Notes: generated from the letters alone by a model not told the origin. 64,000 bases of DNA from Apostichopus japonicus (GCF_037975245.1 NC_092569.1:36124168-36188167), one strand, 5' to 3'; positions 1 through 14,200 are shown, numbered from the stretch's first letter. Numbers and translations: made by a program.

Positions 1-861
1 AGTTTGGACATTTTGTTTCCTGAATATAGAAGACTGATTATAGTCTGATTTTTCACATTGTTTTTGTGAACCAGTGAACTGTTAGAAACAGATCTGGATT
101 TAAATAAAATTACATCAGTGCATGAATATACTGATAAATTTATTAAACATAACATCAGTCTTAATGACTTTCGTGCAGCTAAATGAATTATTGCTTCTTT
201 TTTTTAAACAAAATACTGCAAATTTAAGAAACAGGAAAATGCTATAGCATGCGTAAATAAAATAGAACGAACTATAAACAAATACGTATCTGTGCAAGTC
301 AGACATTTACTGTACAGCTGCAATTCATTTTCCTTGAGAATTTAACTCACCATCTACTTGCATTAATACCCTTGCTGAGAAGTAAAAATAGTATATATAA
401 AATACTACACAAATGAACTAACTCTATATACCTAGGCTTGTATCCTAGAGGAAGCATGTTGATGAAGTGGGAAAAATATAAAGATATAAAACAGTTCAAT
501 AATAGATAAATGAGCAAATGGGCAACAGGAAAAGTCTCTCAGAATGTGAAGAATGAAGTACCGTTTCACTAAACCTGAAACAACCATCTGTAGCGGAAGG
601 AAAATTTATGGAAAATTAAATTTCAACCGGATTTTATGATAGATTCTGCCTTTTAAGAACAAACTTTTAAAAGCAGTGATCACTTATATATTCTTAAAAC
701 CTAAAACAATTGTCTCACAAACTTGTGACTCCAAACTTGTGATGTGATAGGAATGAACTATGAATGAAAGTATTCTCAACAAAGATTTATCTAATGTCTA
801 AATTCCCCATATCCGGGAAATCTTTGTTTCAGAAGTTGAAGCAAGTCGGTGAAAAACTTAC
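1..861 (-). other. Laminin intron 26 (incomplete)
   Basis: AT-rich sequence to the window edge. I searched the minus strand for the next L4-like or LE exon and found none. No repeat or RNA gene is recognisable. Confidence 0.8.
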
Positions 862-977
862 GTAATGAAGAAATTATCACTTCCGCAGAAAGTGATGAAT
901 TCACCAGCTCTATCTAATGGAATCTCGTTGAGTATGTCACCTGTGTACTGATCCGCGGGAATAGCCAGTATATAGTC
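862..977 (-). CDS. lama5: Laminin alpha exon 26: L4-like module 3, part c (last exon in window)
   Basis: Residues 1318-1355 plus two bases, phase 0 to 2, 116 bases: [20 protein letters not shown], then [18 protein letters not shown]. It matches DYVLVVPENVYSFGYL...PLDKSYDFISHC of vertebrate alpha-5. The acceptor is CCTCTAG and the donor TTAC|GTAAGT. The next exon lies beyond base 1. Confidence 0.93.
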
Positions 978-2266
978 CTAGAGGAACATAAAAAATGATA
1001 TATTTCAATTTCAAAAATAAATCAGATTATGATGTAACTAGGAAAGCAAACACTAATATGTGTGCCATTACATCTTGAACTAAAAAATGTTTAATTCCAA
1101 TACTGGTTTGATCTTACCAGTTGATATGTAGAACATGTCTTTTCTATGGGATCTATCCAACATATATTAGATTCTAAAATATTTGAAAGAAATTTTTAAC
1201 TCTTAAAAAGGAAATAAAACCAGTTGTTACTATGGTATCTCTATGACATCATATAGAGCTTCTTGCCCAATCTCTATATCTATAAATTAATTTTTCATAT
1301 CACAGACTTCTTTGTCACACAGTAACAACAACCCCTTAGACAGACTGAGGAACAAATAACATACCAGTTGCTTCAAAATAATGAGCACGTGTTAATAAAT
1401 TTGATTGATGCATATCATAACTGAATCAACTCACTATCCACAGGGTGTGGTTTCCCCTTCCTGGGATGGAGACCTCTATTGACTGTCCGAGGCCGGTCAA
1501 GTCAATTTCATTGCTCCCATCTGGTAATGTAACAACCACTCTACACCCAGAGATGTGTGGACAATAACCAGCATTGAAAATTCCTGAAGACCAAAATATG
1601 AAGAAATATAGTTAAGCAATCCCTACGAGGGTCATCCACAGATTCTTTAACCCACCCTCCCACCTCCTCCCACCTCCTCCCACTATAACATATTCTTGAG
1701 TCCTTCCTCTAATCTATCCTTTTTCTATCTGGCAACGACAACCAGCCCCAACCTCCCCCCCCCCCCCCCGGCTTAGTGATTTACATTCAATAAGTCTATT
1801 GACTTCATACAATGCTACCATCCTCTACTTTACCAAGTAGGCATGCATGCATTACCTCGCTAGACTGTAGGACTTATCCCATTCAACATGTTGTCATAGT
1901 TTGTTCTCTGTATGACTAATATGACTAATATATCCTTTGAATTCCACACAATCCCACCCCTCCTCTCCCCCTACTCTCCCCCACCCCTTCACCTAGACAG
2001 GCACCATCCCTCAACAGCTTGCTGGATCTCTGAAGTGTCAGTATAAGAATAATAGGAACTGACCTTCTTAATTTTATTTAATTGTTAAAGCCATATCTCA
2101 CCTTCACTGTCAAACTCTCCCAGAATTCTGAAGTTGACATCAAAACCTGAATTCTCTGGCTGGTAGTAATGCACAACAAAGACATATTCACCGGGAGGAA
2201 GAAGGTGAATCTCCACGTACACGTTAGTCTGAGAGAAAACAAAACACAATCACAAGAATTATAAGT

Positions 2267-2314
<48 letters not shown>

Positions 2315-5300
2315 AAGCTTCCTTGTATTGTATGTATTGTAGACCCTCCTGCAAGCAGGAACTCGCGAAGAAGCCATCATTGGCTTATCAAAGCCGCAAG
2401 CTGACCGAAGTCAGTCTCTTAGATTCATATTTAACGTATATGATCATCAATTGTCAATAATCAACAAATCTGTAACTGGACGACATACATTAATCTTGGA
2501 GTGACTCAAACTCGGGACCTTATGATTGAAAGGCACCGGCGTTAACCACTGAGCTAACACTCCCTTGTGGAAGGCACCTGAGATGAACACAACCGGCTCC
2601 CTTGCAATCGAGAATATTGCACTGGATTCTCTTTTTCCAAGAAATTTTCATAATTAAGAGTTTTTGCTTAATATTTAAGATTAATTCTTACTGTCTCCTT
2701 TCTTAGTTAGACTATGTGATAAAGCTTATCACTTCTTAAATAAGAATGAAACATCAGCTGTGGAGGATGCTCATTAAAAGCTCAGAAGACGATATTGACT
2801 CACTATTCCATCAGTCGTTGAGATGTACCTCACTGTCGTTGTCGGTATAAACATGTTTGGCGGTTTGGGATCTTGCCCGGTAGGATCGACGAAATCTATC
2901 ATAGTCGAGTCTGGTGGTATGGGATGGTTGGACCCCAGACATCTAAGAAAATGAAAATTTGATCAAATAAATCATAAATTTTCAACCCCAGTAGAACGTT
3001 TGAGAAATTAGTGGAAACCATAGCAACAGATTTCATATATTGTCAATGGTGAGACAAATCAGTTTGTTACAAACATGTCATCTAGAAGCCTAACGCTAGC
3101 CTACACTTATTGCTTTTGCTTATCTCGGCCTCATCGTCCTTTTGTCTGGACTGGTATCATTATTAAATTATTGTCGTAATCGTGGCATCATAATATGCCC
3201 TTTCTTGATAATCCCCTAAAGATGCATTTTACAAGACACGACGAAATCGTCAGCTATATTTTTTTTGCCGACTTGTCGTGTACGATTTTGTCGGTACGTG
3301 TGGATGGGTTCTCCTCTTGTCGTGAGGAATTATCGTTCACAACAAAGTCATCCACAATTTCTTTTAAAATTGCACCTGACTTGATCGCAGCGTGTGAATG
3401 AAATCGTGCTCAACATCTGTCTCGCACTACAAGATTTTGAGTTGTCGTGCAAAGTTGAAAGTTGAACAATGGAACAACTTTCTAACTGTGCATGATAAAT
3501 CGTGAGCTACTCAAGACAACTCATTTGCACGCTGCGATTCTGGGCGACTTGTAATATGCTCTACTTCGTGCATCAAGTTGCTCACAATTCAACTTCTGCG
3601 TAAAGTCCATTCCACACGACACAATTTTTTCGAGCACGACCGTCGTGCACAACAAATCGTGAGGAAAATCGTGTCGTGTAAATGCGCCTTCAGATGTACA
3701 ACATTCCAAGATTACCAAAGCAAATGTTGCCGTAGCATCGTCATTTAACAATAAACTTTTTCTTCACAGGCACTGGCTGCAAGATGCTGCAGCAAGTCAA
3801 TTTTAAACAATAGAGTTTTATCTCTGCACACCAGCTGTGTCTATTTTATGAAACTGTAGAGCAAAAAAGATTACATCCTATGCAGCCTTGCTGCAAGATA
3901 CTGCAGCCTCCTTGCTGCCATACTTTTGATATAGGGACTTAGTTACTGAATTTGAGAATTCTCACCACTGAAGCTGGAAATTTCAGTCTAGGGCAAGGGT
4001 AGGAGCCTACTCAATTCCTAGGAGGGACAGAGAGAAACATTGTTTGGAGGAAACGGCCAGAGAATCTCTATACCTATACTGAACAATGTGTAGGGTAGTC
4101 TGGTAGGATTCTTAAGCCAAAGGCCGTAGGAGCCACATACCCAGCTCGTGGAAGACTTATTTAACAAGTCATAGTGCAACCTTTCTGTGGGCCACATTTG
4201 GCCCGCAGGTCACCTCTTGACCACCCTTTCTGTAGGTCATGTGACAATATCAACTATTACTGTTGAATTCTAATACTCACTCTCCGGAAGCGGTCCGTAC
4301 ACATTCAAGAGAAGGAGTGATGAAGTCATAATGAAAGTTATCAACTGGGATAGCAATCACAGAACTCTGAAAAAGAAAAGTATGTTCTCAAAAGATATGT
4401 AAAGGTGACAAAAATGTTACATCCTCATTATTTTGTTCTACTATGATGGTTTAATGCTCTAACATTACTCCAACCCCTCCCTTAATCCTCCTCCTTACCC
4501 CTCCAATCTACCTCAACCATACACATCTTCCCACAGCCACTGTCTTCTTAACCCCCTACCTTCATTTTGCTCTAGTCCTTGTCTTATTTATTTTATTTTA
4601 ACTTTTCTATTCTCTGCTCTCCTACATTCTGTGTTACCTCTTGTAACATGCTCATGAAAACAATAGTACAAGTGCTTTGTGTGTTTATTCTTCCCTTCAT
4701 GTTGCATTTAATGTTACGTTTTGTGGACATTAATTGCTATAATTCAACCAGCCTGCATAAACTATACTTCATGCTCCAGACCCTATCCACAAATCACACA
4801 TTGAATTACGATTATTCATGATTAATATATGATTTTTCATGATTATTATATAATTATTCATGATTATTATATGATTATTCATGATTATTATATGAATATT
4901 CAATATTATTATATGATAACCAGCCAGTTGGGACAATTTCCTAATGCTATTACCTCTCTAAACTGTACTCAAAACTCATGCTCTCAAAGCACTGGTATTG
5001 ACAGTACAAACAGTTCCTAACCTTGATCTGATAGAAACATGATATTCATACTGCTCGTACTGACAATATGAGTGCTCTGCAGCGGGCCATGACACTACAG
5101 TCTAGAAAAAATTGTCCCAACTGGGTGTGATAATCTTTCAACTCACCACAGCCAGGAAGAATGGATCTCCAAGCTGTTCCAACACAACAGAGATCTGGTT
5201 ATTTTCTATGTTAAAGATTTCTAGATCTCCTCTGGGACTTACGACTACTGAGCGACAACTATCAAAAGAAAAGAAAAAGAAAACAGAATTATATGACAGC

Positions 5301-8213
5301 AGCCCTCTCCAAAGAACAGAGGATGAACTTCATTTGAGAATCTCTTCTGTATTTAACGTTACCTTTAAGACAGAGAAATTGCATCAGATCTGGTTGACTT
5401 CATTCAACATTGTTTAAGACTCAGTCATTACACATTATAGAATATGTTTCACATCAAAGTAATTGTAAATGTGTCTTTTCTTCTTTAGTTTGAGATATAT
5501 TTGAGATAAATCATCAAACCAGAATGAAAACATTTCATGGTTCCTTGCTGCTGTTCATTAGTTCCATTCATAGGGAAATTTCTAACAAAGCCCTAATACA
5601 ACAACAGTAATTTATGCTCACAAACTTTTGTTGCCAAAGTAATGCTAAGCCCTGATATCAATTGCAACACACATCAGTGTGTGAAGACTATCTACCATTA
5701 TCATCATACCAAGTTTGACGAAATTCCCATTAGTAATAGTAGCCAAGTAATTGCAATTTGGAGTATTTCACGTTGGACCCCATGACCTCATTAATATTCA
5801 TGATATGAGCACCAAAATCAACAGGGTTAATCTACTTACTATTGGCCACCCACTCACCAAGTATGGTAATGATTGGTCATTCCCTTGTTGAGTTATTGTG
5901 CATACAAACTTTTCATAACGAAATAATGCTAGGCCCCCCCCCCTTATAAACATGCATGATATCAATTGCAACACACATCAGTGTGTGGAGACTATCTACC
6001 AATATCATCATACCAAGTTTGACGAAATTCCAATAAATAGTAGCCAAGTTATTGCAACTTGGGAGTTTTTCACGTTTGACCCGTGACCTCATTAATATTT
6101 TTTAACTTTGACCTCGTATAACTTCGCACACGAAGGTCACACGGGGGTCAACCTATTGACATTTATGATCAGAAGGTACCTTTGACATTTTTGGTGACCT
6201 CGGATCACATGACCGTTAAGTTTGAAAATATTCCCCTATACCATTTGCAACTTGTCCCAAAATATCAACCGTGTCACACCTTGGAACTGAGAGTTATTGC
6301 ATTAAATGTCTGAAAATTAACTTTGACCTCGTATAACTCCGCACACAAAGGTCACACGGGGGTCAACCCATTGACATTTATGATCAGAAGGTACCTTTGA
6401 CATCTGAAAATAGCATCGAAACTGTAAAAATCCCCAAAACATGAAAAGGTCACCAGAGGTCAAATTGAGGTCAAGGGTCACCCAGATGCGGGTCGACAAT
6501 TGGATTAAATTGAAGCAACTCCCAACCCTAACGGACAATTCGTTCTCAAGTTATCGCAAAAATACTAGTTTTTTATCATTAATTGACCTTTGGTGACCTC
6601 GGATCACATGACCGTTAAGTTTGAGAATATTCCCCTATACCATTTGCAACTTGTCCCAAAATATCAACCGTGTCACACCTTGGAACTGAGAGTTATTGCA
6701 TTAAATGTCTGAAAATTAACTTTGACCTCGTATAACTCCGCACACGAAGGTCACACGGGGGTGAACCCATTGACATTTATGATCAGAAGGTACCTTTGAC
6801 ATCTGAAAATAGCATCGAAACTGTAAAAATCCCCAAAACATGAAAAGGTCACCAGAGGTCAAATTGAGGTCAAGGGTCACCCAGATGGGGGTCGACAATT
6901 GGATTAAATTGAAGCAACTCCCAACCCTAACGGACAATTCATTCTCAAGTTATCGCAAAAATACTAGTTTTTTATCATTAATTGACCTTTGGTGACCTCA
7001 GATCACATGACCGTTAAATTTGAAAATATTCCCCTATACCATTTGCAACTTGTCCCTAAATATCAACCGTGTCACACCTTGGAACTGGGAATTATTGCAC
7101 TAAATGTCTGAAAATTTACTTTGACCTCATATAACTTCACACACAAAGGTCACCTGGGGTAAACCTATTGACATTTTTGATTGTTGAGACGTGAATATAG
7201 CATCAAAACTGTAAGAATTCAAACATTTTTTTCTTTGCCCATTTTCTCACCGAAAATACTAGTTTTTTAACATTAATTGACCTTTGATGACCTCGGATCA
7301 CATGACCGTTAAGTTTGAAAATATTTCTCTATACCATTTGCAACTTGTCCCAAAATATCAACCTTGTTACACCTTGGCCCTGGGAGTTATTGCATTAAAT
7401 GTCTGAAAATTAACTTTGACCTTGTATAACTTTACACACAAAGGTCACCCGGGTGTCAACCCATTGACATTTTTGATTGGAAGGTACCTTTGATATCCAA
7501 ATCTAGCATCAAAACCAAACATTTTCTTTTTCGCCCGTTTTCTCCCAAACTAAGCACATTTTTTCTAATGTGACCTTTGACCTTTTGACCTTGGTTTCAA
7601 ATGTAGTTTGATCTGCTGATTCCAAAAATCAACACGATAAGTCTGTACAGCCATCCTAACTCTGACCGAAAACTTTGACCCCATATAAGTTCGCACACAA
7701 AGGTCACACGGGGGTCAACCTATCGATATTTATGATCGGAAGGTACCTTTGACATCTGAAAATAGCATCGAAACTGTAAAAATCCCCAAAACATGAAAAG
7801 GTCACCAGAGGTCAAATTGAGGTCAAGGGTCACCCAGATGTGGGTCGACAATTGGATTACACTGAAGCAACTCCCAACCCTAACGGACAATTCGTTCTCA
7901 AGTTATCACAAAAATACTAGTTTTTTAACATTAATTGACCTTTGGTGACCTCAGATCACATGACCGTTAAGTTTCAAAATATTGCCCTAACCAGTTCACA
8001 ACTTGTCCCAAAATATCAACCTTGTCGCACATTGGCACTGGGAGTTATTGCAGTTTTAGTATTTTGGGTTTTTGGACCATAACTGACCTTTGGTGACCTT
8101 TGTGGGCACCAAAAACAATAGGGTTCATCTACTCACTATGGGCCACCCACCCACCAAGTTTGATCATCATCAGTCAATCCCTTGTTGAGTTATCGTGCAT
8201 ACAAGCTTAAGCG

Positions 8214-8263
<50 letters not shown>

Positions 8264-11200
8264 CAACCTGAATACATAGGTTCCTTTGCTTTCAGCAAGG
8301 AACCAAAAAAGTAGAAACAAGAGGGTTCAAACAGACTTGTTTTGAAACCAAGGATATGTTTCAAATTGTCTCATAATCAATATTCAATCTAGGCACGACA
8401 GGCTCCTAATGCAGTTTTATACAAAGGCAGTAAGAGATAAATGACTTCATGTGGTTCTCACCTTATATCAGTCACCTACGATCACTAAACAGTGGACCAG
8501 ATCAACCAGGCAACAAATTCTGAGATAATTGATTGATTGATTGCCAAACTTTATATCTTTCATCCTAACCCAATGTAACACTAGAAAATACTCAACTCAA
8601 ATTTGTGATTTTCATACGAAGTGAAACTGCCTAAAATTTAACAATTTGCCTGCTTATACTTGCTTAATACAAAGCAGAAATATTTGAAATATACAAAAAC
8701 AACAGCAAAATCTTACGTAACTAATTTGAATACTAACAAACTTAATCTATGATGACAAAGAAAATGCCACTTGAATGTTTGTATGTTATACTTACAGATA
8801 TGAACAGTTGTAAAAGTTGACTATTCCTTGCATACGATTCTGGCCATCAGTTACAGTGATGGTTCCCATCTGTTGACCAGGACCGCCTCCGTAATACTCG
8901 ACAACAAATATGTAATCTCCTGGATTATCTATCTCCATTGTTAGATGAATGTTATTCTATAATCAAAACGCATGTAATGAAGAAGTCAGTCGATAATTGC
9001 CTGTCATTACAATATCATGTTCATTTAGTAACAGTAACATCTGGAAATCTATAAATCAACAACATGTCATAAACAAATATTCTTTGAATGACTGAACAAG
9101 AGCAGCCCTTGGTCCTGGACTGTTGTTAGGGTCTAGGAAGAACTTTATGGTTTAATTTACAGTACTGAGATTAAGTTTGGTGATGTTTTTCTTCTTTGGA
9201 ATTAACCTATCTGGTTTAATTAAGGGATATAGGATTATCCTACCTGGTTAGCTGAGGGAACTGGGATATTCCTAGAGCTGGGATAAACTTTACCTGGATT
9301 AGTTATGGGAAACTGGGATTAACCTATCTGGTTTAATTAAGGGATATAGGATTATCCTACCTGGTTAGCTGAGGGAACTGGGATATTCCTAGAGCTGGGA
9401 TAAACTTTACCTGGATTAGTTATGGGAAACTGGGATTTACCTATCTAGTGTAATTAAGGGGTATAGGATTATCCTACCTGGTTAGCTGAGGGAACTGGGA
9501 TATTCCTAGAGCTGGGATAAACTTTACCTGGATTAGTTATGGGAAACTGGGATTAACCTATCTGGTTTAATTAAGGGATATAGGATTATCCTACCTGGTT
9601 AGCTGAGGGAACTGGGATATTCCTAGAGCTGGGATAAACTTTACCTGGATTAGTTATGGGAAACTGGGATTTACCTATCTAGTGTAATTAAGGGGTATAG
9701 GATTATCCTACCTGGTTAGCTGAGGGAACTGGGATATTCCTAGAGCTGGGATAAACTTTACCTGGATTAGTTATGGGAAACTGGGATTAACCTATCTGGT
9801 TTAATTAAGGGATATAGGATTATCCTACCTGGTTAGCTGAGGGAACTGGGATATTCCTAGAGCTGGGATAAACTTTACCTGGATTAGTTATGGGAAACTG
9901 GGATTTACCTATCTAGTGTAATTAAGGGGTATAGGATTATCCTACCTGGTTAGCTGAGGGAACTGGGATATTCCTAGAGCTGGGATAAACTTTACCTGGA
10001 TTAGTTATGGGAAACTGGGATTAACCTATCTGGTTTAATTAAGGGATATAGGATTATCCTACCTGGTTAGCTGAGGGAACTGGGATATTCCTAGAGCTGG
10101 GATAAACTTTACCTGGATTAGTTAAATGGGAAACTGGGATTAACCTATCTGGTTTAATTAAGGGATATAGGATTACCCTACCTGGTTAGCTGAGGGAACT
10201 GGGATATTCCTAGAGCTGGGATAAACTTTACCTGGATTAGTTAAATGGGAAACTGTGATTAACCTATCTGGTTTAATTAAGGGATATAGGATTATCCTAC
10301 CTGGTTAGCTGAGGGAACTGGGATATTCCTAGAGCTGGGATAAACTTTACCTGGATTAGTTAAATGGGAAACTGGGATTAACCTATCTGGTTTAATTAAG
10401 GGATATAGGACTATCCTACCTGGTTCAGCTGAGATATTCCTAATGGGATCAGCCGATAGAGTTGAGATTAACTAACCTAAATTAGTTATGGGAAACTGGG
10501 ATTAACCTATCTAGTTTAATTAAGGGGTATAGGATTATCCTATCTGATTTAGCTGAGGGAACTGGGATATTCCTACCGGGATCAGTCAATAGAGCTGAGA
10601 TTAACTTACCTAGATTAGTTAAGGAAACTTGAATCAACTTACCTGGTCTTCATCGAGGTGTGCCAAGTCAATAACATCAAGCTCATCACGGATGAATTCA
10701 TCAGCAAATGGTGTTACTCTGATATACTGTCCAGTGTTGATATCGTAGTATAAGCCATCCACACCCCTCGCATTGGGGTATTTGTCATAGGATGGAAAAA
10801 CATAGTAGTTACATCTATACAGAAATACAAAGTAAACCATTATTAGTAGAATCTATCGACACCCCTCGCATTAGGGTATTTGTCATAGGATGGGAATACA
10901 TAGTAGTTACATCTATAGAGAAATACAAAGTAAACCATTATTAGTGGAATCCATCAACACCCCTCGCATTAGGGTATTTGTCATAGGATGGGAATACATA
11001 GTAGTTACATCTATATAGAAATACAAAGTAAACAATTATAAGGAGAAGAGAACCACTGAGACAGATGGAAAAAATTCCACATTTTATCTTTAAATGAACC
11101 AAGTGTTCTAGGCGCAACTGGCTCTTTATAGATTTAGTCGGCAGTTTTATGTACCAAGTGTTGGAAGACCTACCATCTGTCTTTGCAGACTATAACATAG

Positions 11201-14200
11201 ACTTGTTCGATCACCATGGCACTATGAGTAACATTTTCACAACCAGACAAATATCATCTATGACAACAAACTGTATTTAATTGTTCCTAAACCACGCTTG
11301 AAGACCTATGGTTACAGAAGCTTCGAATACTCTGGCTCTTATCTCTGGAACAAGTTACCAGATCACATTCGAACATGCTCTAAACTTTCTACACTCGAAA
11401 GTCTACTTTAGAACCCATCTTTTCACTTGTTCTTTTGTAAATTAATCTGCTTTCTTTGTAAAACGCCTTGAGCAGTGACTTTTGTCTACTGATTTGGCGC
11501 TATATAAGTCTCATTTATTATTATTAACATAAACCAGAACTGATATACCCTAAGACAACCAAACACAACCCTCGCCTAATATCGTCATCACTCATCAGCT
11601 TCGACAACATGTATTTTTCACAACACTTTTTGGAAGACCTAATCTTTCTTTTTTCCTGATGTCAAGCTCACCTTTCTTGTTCAGCGTTCGGGATACAAGG
11701 ATCGGCCACACTTTGTATAAGAACAGTTGCTTCATAAAATGCAGATGGCAACAGTACCAGGTAGTCCTGTAAATACAATCAAATTGACTTTTTGAGTGGT
11801 TTGCATGTGAAAATTTGCCAAACTGAATCAAACTGTAGTTTTCTTTTCGTACAATTGGTGACATTTCAACCGCAAGCTGATGAAACGAGATAAGCAGCAT
11901 TGTACGAATACACAACAAATGAGTTTGTATCCACTCACCAAGAGGGCGCCCTCCGGTGCTTCTATCCTCGCTGTCCATTCACCGCGGTTAAGAACAAATG
12001 GCATAATCACACCACCACCCTCTATCGTTACAAACTGTGGATCGGGTCCTGGAATAAAGACAATGTTGCTGATCTGCTCTGAGCCTGAAAGAAGGTGAAA
12101 GAAGTGTTAGAATTAGAAATAGAATTGCATCATAGAATTGCATCAGGGAGTGTTAGCTCAGTGGTTAACGCCGGTGCCTTTCAATCATAAGGTCCCCGGT
12201 CCGAGTCACTCCCAGATTAATGTATGTCGTCCAGTTACAGAGTTGTTGACAATTGACAATTCATAATCATGGACGTTAAATATGGATCTAAGAGACTGAC
12301 TTCGGTCAGCTTGTGGCTTTGATAAGCCAATGATTACTTCTTAGCGAGTTCCTGCTTGCAGGAGGATCTAAAATACATGCAAATACATACATGCACACAA
12401 TCAACAGCAACTGGGTTTATTTCTCAGCCCTTTTTGTACACTGCCCCCCTGGTTAACCTCAACCCTGGTTCAATTAACCATATCACCTGTATGCCACCAC
12501 TCATGTACTGCAACTTTTGTGGCAATTTAACTATGGTCTACTTCAACATAGTACATGTTTTACCTTAGTGCACATCAAGCTGAAGTACAATTCGTCCAGT
12601 GTGCACACTCCATCTCTGATGTACACTAACCATGATGCACTGCAACTCTACTGCAATTCACTGGAATACCCCAACCACAGTACACTTTAACTTAAGCATA
12701 CTTAATACATGAACCCTGCATGATGCACTTAAAAATAAATGCACTTCAAAGGTCATCACTCTTAGTTTGCAAATACCATTTACAAATGGATAAGCCAATT
12801 TGTTTTTTTTCTTGTTGATAAGAGATCACCGGGCTCAGATGATAATACTGCAGTAAATCTCAATCACAACAAGGGTATTAAGTCAGATATCTAATTTAGA
12901 GTAAATATTTGTCTCCAAATCCCTTTATCTACTTTCATGTTTGGTTTTTGTAGATAATTTGAGACTCACCTATATCCCCTGAGGATGGGGTCAGTGTAAT
13001 TTGACCGGTGGCCGGAGATGATCCGTCGTATAAATACCTCAATACAATACGGTAAATGCTCTGCCGGTCAACGTCGATGGAAACCATGACAACTGGCTGC
13101 AAGATGGAAGAAAGTAGTACTCATCAGAACACAAGAATTCTATCTTATTTAAAGGTTTTGTCAAAAGTTATTAACCCATTTCTTATCACGTCATAAGAGA
13201 ATTTTCTAGGGCAAAATTATAGAGATTTATAAGTTCCATGAATTTGTTAAACTTTGACAAATTTGACTGAGAATGTCGATTATGAATCAAACTGAGGCTT
13301 CTGGCAAACTTGTAGACAGTATTTTGGGCTTTTGGTCACACTTGCTTGCGACCATTTTACAAAGAGAACTGATTATTGACTCCAGCTTCAAAATAACCTT
13401 TCTGAGAAATTCCCCAAAATATTTTCTCTCAAAATTTGCACATTTGCACTGGTCATTCAAAAGTTTATTAGAATGTGTAAATGTTAATTTTACATGTTCA
13501 AGTCTTCCACTAACTTCCACTAGCTTCCAGCAAGCTATGTTAACACAGACACTGTCTACATCATAACCAATCTGGTCCATGATTGGTGCTTCTTGATATA
13601 AACAGCCAATCAAACACTCATGTAGACTATTGTAGGAATGATGTCACAAACCTGAATTAACTTCCAGCAAGCTATGTTAATACAGACACTGTCTACATCA
13701 TAACCAATCTAGTCCATGATTGGTGCTTCTTGATATGAGCTGCCAATCAAACACTTAAGCAGACTATTGTAGGAATGATGTCACAAACCTGAATTGATGA
13801 CATCACAGCATATCCAAGGTAACTGAATTCTGGGAATTCTTTACTGTCGTAACCAATCCTGGGACGTGTTCCACTAGGAGTGAAGCCACTTTCAATCTCA
13901 AACTTAATTTGGTGCAAGCTTGGGAAAAAGTGAAGCTGAGCTGGTCTGTAAAAAGAAAAAGAAATGTGCTTGAGGCAACATGTTTAATAAAGAGCACTAT
14001 TTGGGTAGTTATATGCTGTTGAAAAACCTGATAGAACAAATAAGTTACTGAATGTTAAACACACCTGTATGAAGTACTTTAGAGTGACAAGGATTCACTT
14101 GAAATAAGTTGTTTTTATCTTCCTAGAATTCACTCACTATATTCTAGCAAAGAACAGCTCACTGTGTCCTTGTTTATTCACAACACAGACTCTGTCCTTC

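Larger units (their letters stand above)
4367..5146 (-). other. Laminin intron 21
   Basis: Holds an AT-rich minisatellite (4805-4920) and a small MITE (4924-5124). The remainder, 4367-4804, is pyrimidine-rich and unrecognised. Confidence 0.7.
5259..8795 (-). other. Laminin intron 20
   Basis: Mostly one 2.77-kb repeat element (5539-8304). The flanks, 5259-5538 and 8305-8795, show nothing recognisable. Confidence 0.75.

Noticed and set aside
1-861. Next laminin exon at the left edge
   Set aside because: I searched the minus strand for the following L4-like or LE sequence and found only a 13-base AG...GT interval near 590, too short and without matching sequence.
6317-6937. Two near-identical 73-codon minus-strand frames
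   Set aside because: They are the same non-coding ~399-base repeat unit; other units of the same family break the frame.
12145-12220. Genuine tRNA gene
   Set aside because: A- and B-box-like motifs are present but the cloverleaf does not close and the same sequence recurs with a SINE body and tail.
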